Below, piece after piece: positions 8,820 to 17,263 of a stretch of 53,724 nt of DNA (its first letter is position 1; each line of letters begins with the position of its first letter). The position numbers were made by a program, and so were the translations under genes. The notes under the pieces are model-generated. The model did not search any database. It saw only the letters and a program-made list of their open reading frames with translations, and was not told the origin of the DNA. Source of the stretch: Streptomyces fumigatiscleroticus (GTDB taxonomy: Bacteria; Actinomycetota; Actinomycetes; Streptomycetales; Streptomycetaceae); assembly GCF_014647975.1 (NCBI RefSeq), contig NZ_BMQF01000033.1, positions 1 to 53,724 on the forward strand, in the 5' to 3' direction.

Positions 8820-9821
8820 GTGCGTAAGGCGTGGATCGTGGCGATCGCTGCCGTGGGTTCCGTTCTGTCCTTTGTGATGCTGCTGGTCGTCGGCGTCTAT
8901 GTGATCTCCGGGAACCTCGTCAACGGCGTGAGCGGGGGGACCAAGGCGCTGGCCAAGGGATCGGTGCCCGCCGCCTACCAGGATCTCGTGCAGAAGTGGG
9001 GCAATCTCTGCTCCGCCCTGAACCCGGCGCTGCTGGCCGCCCAGCTCTACCAGGAGAGCGGCTTCAACCCGAAGGCGCAGAGCGCGGCGGCGGCGCAGGG
9101 GATAGCGCAGTTCATCCCGGGCACCTGGGCGACGCACGGCATCGACGGGGACGGCGACGGCGACCGGGACGTATGGGACCCGGACGACGCGATCCCCTCG
9201 GCCGCGTCCTACGACTGCAAACTCGCGTCCTACGTGAAGGACGTGCCCGGAAATCTGACCGAAAACATGCTGGCCTCCTACAACGCGGGGGCCTATGCGG
9301 TGATCAAGTACGGGGGCGTGCCGCCGTACGCGGAGACCCGGAACTACGTCAAGACGATCACGACGCTCTCGGAGAGCTTCGCCGCGCCCGTCGGCCGGGT
9401 CGACCCCTCCGAGCAGGCCGCGGGCGCCATCGCCTATGCGCAGAAGAAGCTGGGCACGCTCTATCTGTGGGGCGGCACCGGCACCGCTGAGCAGGGCGGA
9501 CGCTTCGACTGCTCGGGTCTGACCCAGGCCTCCTACGCCAGTGTGGGGATCAAGCTGCCGCGGGTGGCCAACGACCAGTACAACGCCGGGCCGCATCCCG
9601 CGCGGAGCGAGCTGCTCCCCGGCGATCTGGTGTTCTTCTCGGACGACCTCACCAACTCCCGTGCCATCCGGCATGTGGGGATATACGTCGGGGGCGGGTA
9701 CATGATCGACGCGCCCCGTACGGGTGCTGTGATCAGGTTCGATCCGATCGACACCCCCGACTACTTCGGGGCCACGCGGGTCACCGAGGATGGCGCGAAA
9801 GCGCTGCCCACCACCGTCTGA
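8820..9821 (+). CDS. lytic transglycosylase plus NlpC/P60 cell-wall hydrolase (VirB1-like)
   Basis: A 333-residue two-domain wall hydrolase. One N-terminal membrane anchor (about 4-30) is followed by an SLT-type transglycosylase domain (about 55-190), with the catalytic Glu in LYQESGFNP and the AQGIAQFIPGTW motif. A C-terminal NlpC/P60 peptidase domain (about 205-325) has Cys in RFDCSGL and His in RHVGIYVGGGY. Such fusions open peptidoglycan for Gram-positive type IV secretion (VirB1/TcpG role). A GTG at 8820 is chosen for its GAGGGG site 9 bases upstream rather than the ATG at 8742. It is divergent from the other secretion genes. Confidence 0.85.
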   Translation: MRKAWIVAIAAVGSVLSFVMLLVVGVYVISGNLVNGVSGGTKALAKGSVPAAYQDLVQKWGNLCSALNPALLAAQLYQESGFNPKAQSAAAAQGIAQFIPGTWATHGIDGDGDGDRDVWDPDDAIPSAASYDCKLASYVKDVPGNLTENMLASYNAGAYAVIKYGGVPPYAETRNYVKTITTLSESFAAPVGRVDPSEQAAGAIAYAQKKLGTLYLWGGTGTAEQGGRFDCSGLTQASYASVGIKLPRVANDQYNAGPHPARSELLPGDLVFFSDDLTNSRAIRHVGIYVGGGYMIDAPRTGAVIRFDPIDTPDYFGATRVTEDGAKALPTTV

Positions 9822-10064
9822 ACCGAGCGTGAAACCATCCCCTGAGCTGCGGAGACGAGTCTCTCTTCGATAACGTCTGCGTGATCATTCGGTGGAGTGT
9901 GGAACGGATCGACAGGGACCGTGCGTTCCTGTTGACGTAGCCGAGCGGACGTCGGTCTGCACGTGTCAGGACGCGTGCGCACGGAAGCGGATCTACAACC
10001 ACGGGGGTGCAGTGACGGCGCACGCAAGGGTGCGCCGAGAAGACGACGAAGGGGCCGCAGCAGG

Positions 10065-10772
10065 ATGGCTGGACTCGCCGAATCCGGGTCGAACCCCGAC
10101 GTCGACCTGCTCTACGACATCAACGGCCTGGCCAAGGACGCGCCGCACTGGTTCGACCGGATCATGGAGTTCGTGGGCGAGTACGGCCTGCTGCTCGCCA
10201 TGGTGCTGCTCGTGCTGTGGTGCTGGTGGTCCGTGCGCCGGCGGGGCGGGGACGACGCCGCCTCCTCCGTGGCCGCGCTGGTGTGGGCGCCGCTCGCGGC
10301 GGGCGTCGGAGTGCTGGTGAACGTGCCGATCCGGGGCTTCGTCGAGCGGCCCCGGCCCTTCGTCGACCACCAGGGGCTCGACGTCCTGGTCTCCGGCAAG
10401 GACGACTACTCCTTCGTGAGCGACCACGCCACGCTCACCATGGCGATGGCCGTCGGCCTCTTCGTCGCCAACCGGAGATTCGGCATCGTCGGCATCGCGC
10501 TGGCGCTGCTGGAGGGGTTCTGCCGGGTCTACATGGGCGTGCACTACCCGACGGACGTCGTGGGCGGCTTCGCCCTCGGCACGGCGGTCGCGCTGCTGCT
10601 GTCGCCGCTCGCCACGGCCCTGCTGACGCCGCTGGCCAAGGCGGTCGAGCGGTCGTCGAGGGCCGGGTGGCTGATCCGGGCGCGCGGACGCGGACGGGCG
10701 GGGCAGGACGCCGTGATCCCCGGGGCGCGTACGGAGAGCGGCGGGGCGGAGGAGCGGGACCTCGCCGCGTGA
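10065..10772 (+). CDS. PAP2-family membrane phosphatase
   Basis: A 235-residue polytopic protein of the PAP2/undecaprenyl-pyrophosphate phosphatase superfamily. The three active-site blocks are present: RGFVERPRPF near residue 88, SDHATLT near 120, and RVYMGVHYPTDVVGG near 150 with the catalytic His and Asp. About five membrane helices are visible. The likely substrate is an isoprenyl or lipid pyrophosphate, with the active site facing outward. The ATG at 10065 gives the conventional N-terminus; the longer frame back to 9963 is Arg-rich and unlike the family. It converges with the flavoprotein gene. Confidence 0.85.
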   Translation: MAGLAESGSNPDVDLLYDINGLAKDAPHWFDRIMEFVGEYGLLLAMVLLVLWCWWSVRRRGGDDAASSVAALVWAPLAAGVGVLVNVPIRGFVERPRPFVDHQGLDVLVSGKDDYSFVSDHATLTMAMAVGLFVANRRFGIVGIALALLEGFCRVYMGVHYPTDVVGGFALGTAVALLLSPLATALLTPLAKAVERSSRAGWLIRARGRGRAGQDAVIPGARTESGGAEERDLAA

Positions 10773-10861
10773 GCGCTCCGCCGGGAGCGGCGGTGCGTCG
10801 TCCGCGGGTCCGCCGTGGCCGGGCGCGCCCGCGCGGCGGAGCCGCACATCGGCAGAGCCCC

Positions 10862-10879
10862 GCGCCCCTTCGGGGGCGC
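10862..10879. terminator. bidirectional terminator hairpin
   Basis: A perfect 7-bp stem GCGCCCC / GGGGCGC is closed by a stable TTCG tetraloop. It lies between the stop codons of the convergent PAP2 and flavoprotein genes, as expected for a terminator serving both. There is no U-tract. Confidence 0.7.
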
Positions 10880-10886
10880 TCGCTGC

Positions 10887-12452
10887 CTACAGCGCCTGCG
10901 GATAGGTGAAGAAGCGGTCCGGGTCGTACCGCTTCTTCAGTTTCGCCAGGCGGGTGGCCGCGTCGCCGTAGTACGCCGTCCGCCAGTCGGCCAGGGTCGG
11001 GTCCGTGTAGTTCTGGTAGGCGGCGCCCGAGGCGTACGGCCGCATGGCGCGGTGGGCGGCGGCCAGCCAGGCCTGGGCCGCCGTACCGGAGGCGTCCGCC
11101 TGCCAGGAGGCGATGTACTGGGCCAGCATGCGGGAGCGCCGGTGGACGAAGGCCGTCGCCGTGGGGGAGACCCGGTTCACCGCGCCGCCGAGGGCCGTCA
11201 GCGTGATGCTCCCCGTACCGCCGCGCACGGAGCGGATCTGGGAGAGCAGGGCCTGGATGCCCGCCGCGGAGAGGGAGCGGTCGAAGAAGTCCGAGCGGGC
11301 CGCGTAGGTCTCCCGGCCCAGTGAGCCCTCGGCCGTGCGGCCCGGGGCGGAGCCGGGCAGATGGCACTGGGCGTCGGCGGAGAAGGAGGAGCAGCCGGCG
11401 TACACCTCCATCGACTCCTCGTACGAGCGGCGCCGCAGCGACACGCCGGTGGCGGGGGCGCCGATCCGGTCGGCGAGCCGGTCCACCGCGTTCTGGAGTT
11501 CGCCGTAGGTGCCGAGCGAGAGGCAGCTGAGGGAGACGGTGGGCGTGCCGCCGTCGGAGTGGTCCAGGTGCAGGGACGACCAGATCTCGTCGGGCTGGTC
11601 CGGACCCCACTCCTGCCAGGCCGAGACGGTGGCGCTCGCCTTCTCCCACGGCCAGGTCAGATACGCCGAGACGGTCTGCGGCGCCGGATGCGTGCGGAAC
11701 TCCAGCTCCGTGACGACGCCGAAGTTGCCGTTGCCCGCGCCGCGCAGCGCCCAGAAGAGGTCGGCGTGCTCGGCGGCGTCGGCGGTGAGCTGTCTGCCGT
11801 CCGCCGTGATCAGGGTGGCCCGGGTGAGGCTGTCGCAGGTCAGGCCGTAGGCGCGGGAGACGACGCCGTGGCCGCCGCCGAGGACCAGACCGGAGACGCC
11901 GACCGTCGGGCAGGAGCCCGCGGGTATGGTCACGCCCTTGTCGGCCAGCGCGCGGTAGACGTCGATCAGCTTGGCGCCGGCGCCGACGACGGCCTCGCCG
12001 CCGCTCGTCCGGACGCCGTTCAGCTTCGAGACGTCGACGATCAGCCGGCCGTTGCCGGAGGACCAGCCGGCGTAGGAGTGGCCGCCGTTGCGGATCGCCA
12101 CGCGGACGCCGTGGGCGCGGGCGTACGCCAGGGCCGTGCGGATGTCGTCCGGGTGGGCGACGTAGGCGACGGCCGCGGGCTCCAGCGTGTCGAAACGGGT
12201 GTTGTACAGCTGCCGTGCCGTCTTCCAGCCGGTGTCGCCCGGGCGGACCAGGGAGCCGTCCAGGTCCCGGGCGAGGGCGGAGTAGTCGGCCGGTGCCGCG
12301 GAGGAGGTGCGGGTGGCGGGCCGGGAGGAGGACGGGCCCCGCGCGGGGGGAGCCGCCGGGTCGTCGTGGCCGTCGCCCGCGCCGCAGGCGGCCGTCGTGG
12401 CCGCAGTGAGGACGGTGGCCGTGCCGCCGCCGATGAAGGTACGCCGGTCCAT
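10887..12452 (-). CDS. secreted FAD-linked oxidase (berberine-bridge type)
   Basis: A 521-residue Tat-exported oxidase. The N-terminus has MDRRTFIGGG followed by a hydrophobic stretch ending TTAACGAG, which may be a poor lipobox. The FAD-binding PCMH domain (about 85-260) carries His in RNGGHSYAGW and Cys in AGSCPTVGVSG. These match the two sites used for bicovalent flavin attachment in this family. The C-terminal BBE segment (AYQNYTDPTLADW) is present. Such enzymes oxidise sugars, alcohols or alkaloid-like compounds; the substrate here is unknown. The start is fixed by the Tat motif. A short 36-bp tandem repeat lies upstream. Confidence 0.87.
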   Translation of the reverse strand: MDRRTFIGGGTATVLTAATTAACGAGDGHDDPAAPPARGPSSSRPATRTSSAAPADYSALARDLDGSLVRPGDTGWKTARQLYNTRFDTLEPAAVAYVAHPDDIRTALAYARAHGVRVAIRNGGHSYAGWSSGNGRLIVDVSKLNGVRTSGGEAVVGAGAKLIDVYRALADKGVTIPAGSCPTVGVSGLVLGGGHGVVSRAYGLTCDSLTRATLITADGRQLTADAAEHADLFWALRGAGNGNFGVVTELEFRTHPAPQTVSAYLTWPWEKASATVSAWQEWGPDQPDEIWSSLHLDHSDGGTPTVSLSCLSLGTYGELQNAVDRLADRIGAPATGVSLRRRSYEESMEVYAGCSSFSADAQCHLPGSAPGRTAEGSLGRETYAARSDFFDRSLSAAGIQALLSQIRSVRGGTGSITLTALGGAVNRVSPTATAFVHRRSRMLAQYIASWQADASGTAAQAWLAAAHRAMRPYASGAAYQNYTDPTLADWRTAYYGDAATRLAKLKKRYDPDRFFTYPQAL

Positions 12453-12516
12453 GCTGCGCCTCCCGTGGGGTTCCGTGGAACGAGACGGGGCCGAGGAGTG
12501 GGAGGTTCCCGGAACC

Positions 12517-12620
12517 AGCCACGTCTCACCGCGGTGCGCGAGGAGGAGCCCGAGCCACGTCTCACCGCGGTGCGCGAGGAGGAGCCCGAGCCACGTCTCA
12601 CCACGGTGTGCGAGGAGGAG
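12517..12620. repeat. 36-bp tandem repeat, 2.9 copies
   Basis: Two perfect 36-base units (12517-12552, 12553-12588) and a third of 32 bases with two mismatches. Each starts AGCCACGTCTCACCGCGGTG. There is no spacer between units. It lies between the stop of the small minus-strand gene and the start of the flavoprotein gene. Confidence 0.9.
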
Positions 12621-12655
12621 ACCTCCGGCCGCCGGGCCGCTCGCGTGAGCCGGCG

Positions 12656-12835
12656 TCAGCCGCCCGCGTGGGCCTCCGCGTCCGCGCGGGCCATGCTGCG
12701 GGCCCGGCGGGCCGGGCCGCGCCAGCCGCAGGTGCAGCGGGCCATGCAGAAGCGGCCCTGCTCGACCGTGGTCGTGCGGTGCTCCGAGAGTTCCTGGGCG
12801 GGTTGCGAACCGTCCTGCTGCGCCACGGTGGCCAC
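12656..12835 (-). CDS. small Cys-containing conserved-type protein
   Basis: An ORF of 59 residues (GTG at 12835; a second GTG at 12826 is possible). After a polar N-terminus it has the compact segment GRFCMARCTCGWRGPARRAR, with three cysteines in a C-x3-C-x-C arrangement, and a basic helix. I recall similar short proteins in many Streptomyces genomes but know no function. The Cys pattern hints at a small metal-binding unit. Neither start has a good ribosome-binding site. Third-position GC is very high, supporting coding use. It precedes the 36-bp repeat and the flavoprotein gene on the same strand. Confidence 0.65.
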   Translation of the reverse strand: MATVAQQDGSQPAQELSEHRTTTVEQGRFCMARCTCGWRGPARRARSMARADAEAHAGG

Positions 12836-12949
12836 GTTACCGAGGTCAGGTAAAGCGTTCGTATGCGCACGCGTGACGGGGCCCCCTACGCGTCGTTAAC
12901 GGGAACGACGTAAGGGCCCGGGACGGACGCGGCGGTTCGGGGGTAGACG

Positions 12950-13795
12950 ATGGCGGGTCGGCAGCGGACGCGGGCGGGCGGGACGGCCGTCGTGGCGGGA
13001 TTCCTGGCGTGTGTCTGTCTCGGCGGCACCGGCTGTTCCGGCCGGGGCGCCGCGGTCGAGGACGCCCGCGCCCGCGCCGGCGCCCCGGTCCAGGTGCTGC
13101 GCGGGGCCGCCGACCGGCTCCGCGACGCCGGGAGTTCACGGGCCCGTACGTCGATGGAGATGGCCACCGGCGGCACCCGGGTCACCATCCGGGGCGAGGG
13201 CGAGTACGACTACGGCAGGCAGCTCGGGCGGCTGCGGGTGCGGCTGCCGCAGGGGCCGGCCGGGGCCCGCGGCCAGCGTCCGATCACCGAACTCCTGGCG
13301 CCGGGCGCCCTGTTCATGAAGAACCGGGGGGCCGGTGTGCCCGCCGACAAGTGGGTGCGGGTCGACACGGCGACCCTGTCGGACGGCAATCTGGTGACCG
13401 GCGGCGCGACCGATCCGTTCGCCGCCGCCGAGGTGCTGCGGGGGACGCGGACGGCGGCGTATCTGGGCCGCACCGAGATCGCGGGCACGGCCGTACGGCA
13501 CTACCGGGGCACCGCCGACCTGGCGGTGGCGGCACGGCGGGCCTCGGACGGCAACAGATGGGCGCTGGACGCGGCGGCGAAAGGGTTCGCCACCGTCGAG
13601 GTGCCGTTCGACGCCTATCTCGACGACCGGGGGCGTATCCGGGAGCTCCGGGAGAGCTATGTGTTCGTCAACGGCCGGCACCGGGGAGCCGTCGCGGTGT
13701 CCTCGACCACGGTCCTGCACGACTTCGGGATCCCCGTCCGGGTCCGGCTCCCCGGGGACGGGGACATCTACGCCGGTGAGATCGCCGAGGAGTGA
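12950..13795 (+). CDS. secreted lipoprotein, LppX/LprG-like
   Basis: A 281-residue lipoprotein. The signal peptide is followed by the lipobox GTGC near residue 29. The mature part has the alternating strand pattern of LppX/LprAFG-type hydrophobic-ligand carriers of actinobacterial envelopes (for example YLGRTEIAGTAVRHYRGTADL and VEVPFDAYLDDRGRIREL). These proteins are thought to carry lipids or other apolar ligands at the outer face of the membrane. The ATG at 12950 directly precedes the signal peptide. The exact ligand is unknown. Confidence 0.75.
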   Translation: MAGRQRTRAGGTAVVAGFLACVCLGGTGCSGRGAAVEDARARAGAPVQVLRGAADRLRDAGSSRARTSMEMATGGTRVTIRGEGEYDYGRQLGRLRVRLPQGPAGARGQRPITELLAPGALFMKNRGAGVPADKWVRVDTATLSDGNLVTGGATDPFAAAEVLRGTRTAAYLGRTEIAGTAVRHYRGTADLAVAARRASDGNRWALDAAAKGFATVEVPFDAYLDDRGRIRELRESYVFVNGRHRGAVAVSSTTVLHDFGIPVRVRLPGDGDIYAGEIAEE

Positions 13796-13903
13796 GACGG
13801 CCGACGCGGGCACGACGGGCGTCGAGAACTAGCCCGTCCGTGCCATGCGCGGTGCGTGGGCCGCTCCTTACCCTAGGAAGTCGGTAACGGCAGGGATGAG
13901 GTG

Positions 13904-14080
13904 ATGGGCGTGGCTCCGGTCGGCGGTACGGCAGTTCAGGACCACGTGGCCCTCGCCGAGATCGAGCTGTGCGGAGAGCTGATCATCGCGGCCTCGGCCG
14001 CCCAGGACCGGCTCAGCCTGGAGAGCATCGACGAGGTGCTGAAGGTGGCCGAGGAGCGCGAGCGCGGCGCCGACGGCTGA
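13904..14080 (+). CDS. small acidic conserved-type protein
   Basis: An ORF of 58 residues starting ATG at 13904, with GATGAGGTG directly upstream as a ribosome-binding region. The sequence is Ala/Glu-rich and predicted mostly helical (HVALAEIELCGELIIAASAA followed by LSLESIDEVLKVAEERERG). No membrane segment or known domain is apparent. The amphipathic helices suggest a small protein-protein adaptor, but that is a guess. It ends 3 bases before the stop codon of convergent csoR. Codon use is typical of the neighbours. Confidence 0.7.
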   Translation: MGVAPVGGTAVQDHVALAEIELCGELIIAASAAQDRLSLESIDEVLKVAEERERGADG

Positions 14081-14083
14081 GCC

Positions 14084-14452
14084 TCAGGTCCGCAGCAGAC
14101 GGCCGATCGCCTTCGTCGCCTCCTCCACTTTCGCGTCAATCTCGGCGCCGCCCTTGACAGCGGCGTCGGCGACGCAGTGGCGCAGATGCTCCTCCAGCAG
14201 TTGCAGCGCGAAGGACTGGAGGGCCTTGGTGGAGGCGGAGACCTGGGTGAGTATGTCGATGCAGTAGACGTCCTCGTCGACCATCCGCTGAAGGCCGCGG
14301 ATCTGGCCCTCGATCCGGCGCAGACGCTTGAGGTGCTCGTCCTTCTGTTTGTGGTATCCGTGCACGCCGCGGTCGTGATCGGTCACCACGTCCGTGCCGT
14401 CCGGCTGCACGGCGGAGGGCGCGCCCGTCGCGCCGGCCTCGGTGGTCGTCAT
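14084..14452 (-). CDS. csoR: CsoR-type copper-sensing repressor
   Basis: A 122-residue all-helical repressor of the CsoR/RcnR (DUF156) family. The Cu(I) ligands are visible as Cys64 (DVYCIDIL), His89 and Cys93 (EEHLRHC), with the 25/4-residue spacing of CsoR. The Arg-rich DNA-binding face is LKRLRRIEGQIRGLQRM. The first 38 residues form a disordered extension. CsoR blocks transcription of copper-export genes until Cu(I) binds. No copper ATPase or chaperone gene lies beside it, so its targets other than itself are probably elsewhere. The palindromic operator lies 28 bases upstream of the start, implying autoregulation. Confidence 0.92.
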   Translation of the reverse strand: MTTTEAGATGAPSAVQPDGTDVVTDHDRGVHGYHKQKDEHLKRLRRIEGQIRGLQRMVDEDVYCIDILTQVSASTKALQSFALQLLEEHLRHCVADAAVKGGAEIDAKVEEATKAIGRLLRT

Positions 14453-14479
14453 GGCGTCCTCCTGCTGGTGAGATCCGAC

Positions 14480-14500
14480 ATATACCCCGGGTGGGTATAT
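14480..14500. promoter_or_regulatory. CsoR operator
   Basis: The palindrome ATATACCC-5 nt-GGGTATAT has 8-bp arms around CGGGT. It matches the TATACCCN(5)GGGTATA-type box bound by actinobacterial CsoR proteins. It sits just upstream of csoR and could also touch the divergent PhoU-like/Pit promoter region. Confidence 0.85.
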
Positions 14501-14689
14501 CGTAGCGAACTTCGCTGGGTATAGGGCCCTTGGCCGACGCCGGGCGCGGAGGCCGGAGCGGATGCCCGGACCGCCCCCCTGCTCATTACTCTGCCCGATG
14601 GGCGACACTGGGAGGCGGCCCATTAGCCGTGGCCGGATGATGCGCCTAGCATCAGCCTGACCGAAACCGATGCATCCCAAGGACCCCAC

Positions 14690-15310
14690 GTGCGCTTTCG
14701 TCTGACCCCCAGGGAGACGAGCTTCTACGACATGTTCGCCGCATCCGCGGACAACATCGTCACCGGCTCGAAGCTCCTGATGGAACTGCTCGGGGCGGAC
14801 ACCTCCGCCCGGGCCGAGATCGCAGAGCGTATGCGGGCCGCGGAACACGCAGGTGACGACGCCACGCACGCGATCTTCCACCAGCTGAACTCCTCGTTCA
14901 TCACGCCGTTCGACCGCGAGGACATCTACTCCCTCGCCTCGTCCCTCGACGACATCATGGACTTCATGGAGGAGGCCGTCGACCTGGTCGTCCTCTACAA
15001 CATCGAGGAACTGCCCAAGGGCGTCGAGCAGCAGATCGAGGTACTGGCCAGGGCCGCGGAGCTCACGGCGGAGGCCATGCCGAACCTGCGCACCATGGAC
15101 AACCTCACCGAGTACTGGATCGAGGTCAACCGGCTGGAGAACCAGGCCGACCAGATCCACCGCAAGCTGCTCGCCCATCTCTTCAACGGCAAGTACGACG
15201 CCATCGAGGTCCTCAAGCTCAAGCAGATCGTGGATGTGCTGGAGGAAGCGGCCGACGCGTTCGAGCACGTGGCGAACACGGTGGAGACCATCGCGGTCAA
15301 GGAGTCCTGA
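14690..15310 (+). CDS. PhoU-like DUF47 partner of the phosphate transporter Pit
   Basis: A 206-residue helical protein of the DUF47/PhoU-like family that is regularly encoded just before pit. Acidic metal-binding motifs are visible (DREDIYSLASSLDDIMDFMEE and EVNRLENQADQIHRK). It probably modulates Pit activity at the cytoplasmic face, as PhoU does for Pst. The GTG start at 14690 gives the usual family N-terminus (MRFRLTPRETSFYDMF). It ends 9 bases before pit, in the same operon. Confidence 0.88.
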   Translation: MRFRLTPRETSFYDMFAASADNIVTGSKLLMELLGADTSARAEIAERMRAAEHAGDDATHAIFHQLNSSFITPFDREDIYSLASSLDDIMDFMEEAVDLVVLYNIEELPKGVEQQIEVLARAAELTAEAMPNLRTMDNLTEYWIEVNRLENQADQIHRKLLAHLFNGKYDAIEVLKLKQIVDVLEEAADAFEHVANTVETIAVKES

Positions 15311-15319
15311 GGCGCGTCC

Positions 15320-16318
15320 ATGGACACCTTCGCTCTGGTCGTGACCATCCTGGTCGCGCTCTTCTTCACGTACACCAATGGTTTCCACGACTCGGCGAAC
15401 GCGATCGCGACATCGGTGTCGACGCGTGCGCTGACACCCCGCGCGGCGCTCGCCATGGCCGCGGTGATGAATCTCGCCGGTGCCTTCCTCGGCTCCGGGG
15501 TCGCCAAGACCGTCAGTGAGGGCCTGATCGAGACGCCCGAGGGCTCGACCGGGATGGGGATCCTCTTCGCGGCGCTCGTCGGCGCGATCGTGTGGAACCT
15601 CGTCACCTGGTACTTCGGTCTGCCCTCGTCCTCCTCGCACGCGCTCTTCGGCGGCATGGTGGGTGCGGCGCTCGCGGGCGGCACCACCGTGTACTGGCAC
15701 GGTGTGATGGAGAAGATCGTCCTGCCGATGTTCATCTCGCCGGTGGTGGGCCTGGTCATCGGCTATCTGGTGATGACGGCGATCCTGTGGATCTTCCGCA
15801 AGGCCAATCCGCACAAGGCCAAGCGGGGCTTCAGGATCGCGCAGACGGTGTCGGCGGCCGGCATGGCGCTCGGCCACGGTCTCCAGGACGCGCAGAAGAC
15901 CATGGGCATCGTGGTGATGGCCCTGGTCATCGCCGACGTCGAGGACTACGGCGACCCGATCCCGGTCTGGGTGAAGATCGTCTGCGCGCTGATGCTCTCG
16001 CTGGGCACCTATGCCGGCGGCTGGCGGATCATGCGGACGCTGGGGCGGAAGATCATCGAGCTGGACCCGCCGCAGGGCTTCGCGGCCGAGACCACCGGCG
16101 CGTCGATCATGTTCACCACGGCGTTCCTGTTCAAGGCGCCCATCTCCACCACCCATGTGATCACCTCGGCGATCATGGGCGTCGGCGCGACCAAGCGCGT
16201 GAACGCCGTGCGCTGGGGCGTCGCCAAGAACATCGTCCTGGGCTGGTTCATCACGATGCCGGCCGCCGCGGTGGTCGCCGCGTGCGCGTACGGGGTGGTG
16301 AACCTGGCGTTCCTGTAG
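15320..16318 (+). CDS. pit: low-affinity inorganic phosphate transporter (PHO4/Pit family)
   Basis: A 332-residue transporter with about ten membrane segments. Both copies of the PHO4 repeat signature are present: FTYTNGFHDSANAIATSVS near residue 15 and FKAPISTTHVITSAIMGVG near 272, plus GLPSSSSHALFGG near 110. It imports metal-phosphate by proton symport. It forms a two-gene operon with the PhoU-like gene. The low-affinity Pit and high-affinity Pst systems thus lie side by side and converge at a strong terminator. Confidence 0.93.
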   Translation: MDTFALVVTILVALFFTYTNGFHDSANAIATSVSTRALTPRAALAMAAVMNLAGAFLGSGVAKTVSEGLIETPEGSTGMGILFAALVGAIVWNLVTWYFGLPSSSSHALFGGMVGAALAGGTTVYWHGVMEKIVLPMFISPVVGLVIGYLVMTAILWIFRKANPHKAKRGFRIAQTVSAAGMALGHGLQDAQKTMGIVVMALVIADVEDYGDPIPVWVKIVCALMLSLGTYAGGWRIMRTLGRKIIELDPPQGFAAETTGASIMFTTAFLFKAPISTTHVITSAIMGVGATKRVNAVRWGVAKNIVLGWFITMPAAAVVAACAYGVVNLAFL

Positions 16319-16345
16319 CGCCGGCACCCCTGCCCCCGACGGAGC

Positions 16346-16377
16346 GGGCCCGCCCCCGGGAAGCCGGGGGCGGGCCC
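16346..16377. terminator. bidirectional terminator between pit and pstB
   Basis: A perfect 14-bp GC stem (GGGCCCGCCCCCGG with its complement) closed by a GAAG loop. It lies between the convergent stop codons of pit and pstB. TTCT follows on the plus strand; there is no longer U-run. Confidence 0.85.
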
Positions 16378-16440
16378 TTCTCGTCCTCGCGGTGGCACCG
16401 CCATGCAGCACCGCGAGGGGTCTTCGCACGGCCGGTCCGG

Positions 16441-17217
<777 letters not shown>

Positions 17218-17263
17218 GGGGATCACTGCTTCTTTCGGGGGGTCGGGTCGCCGATCGGCCGCG

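Noticed and set aside
12517..12620. CRISPR-like direct repeats
   Set aside because: The 36-base units are contiguous with no variable spacers, and no cas genes are present.
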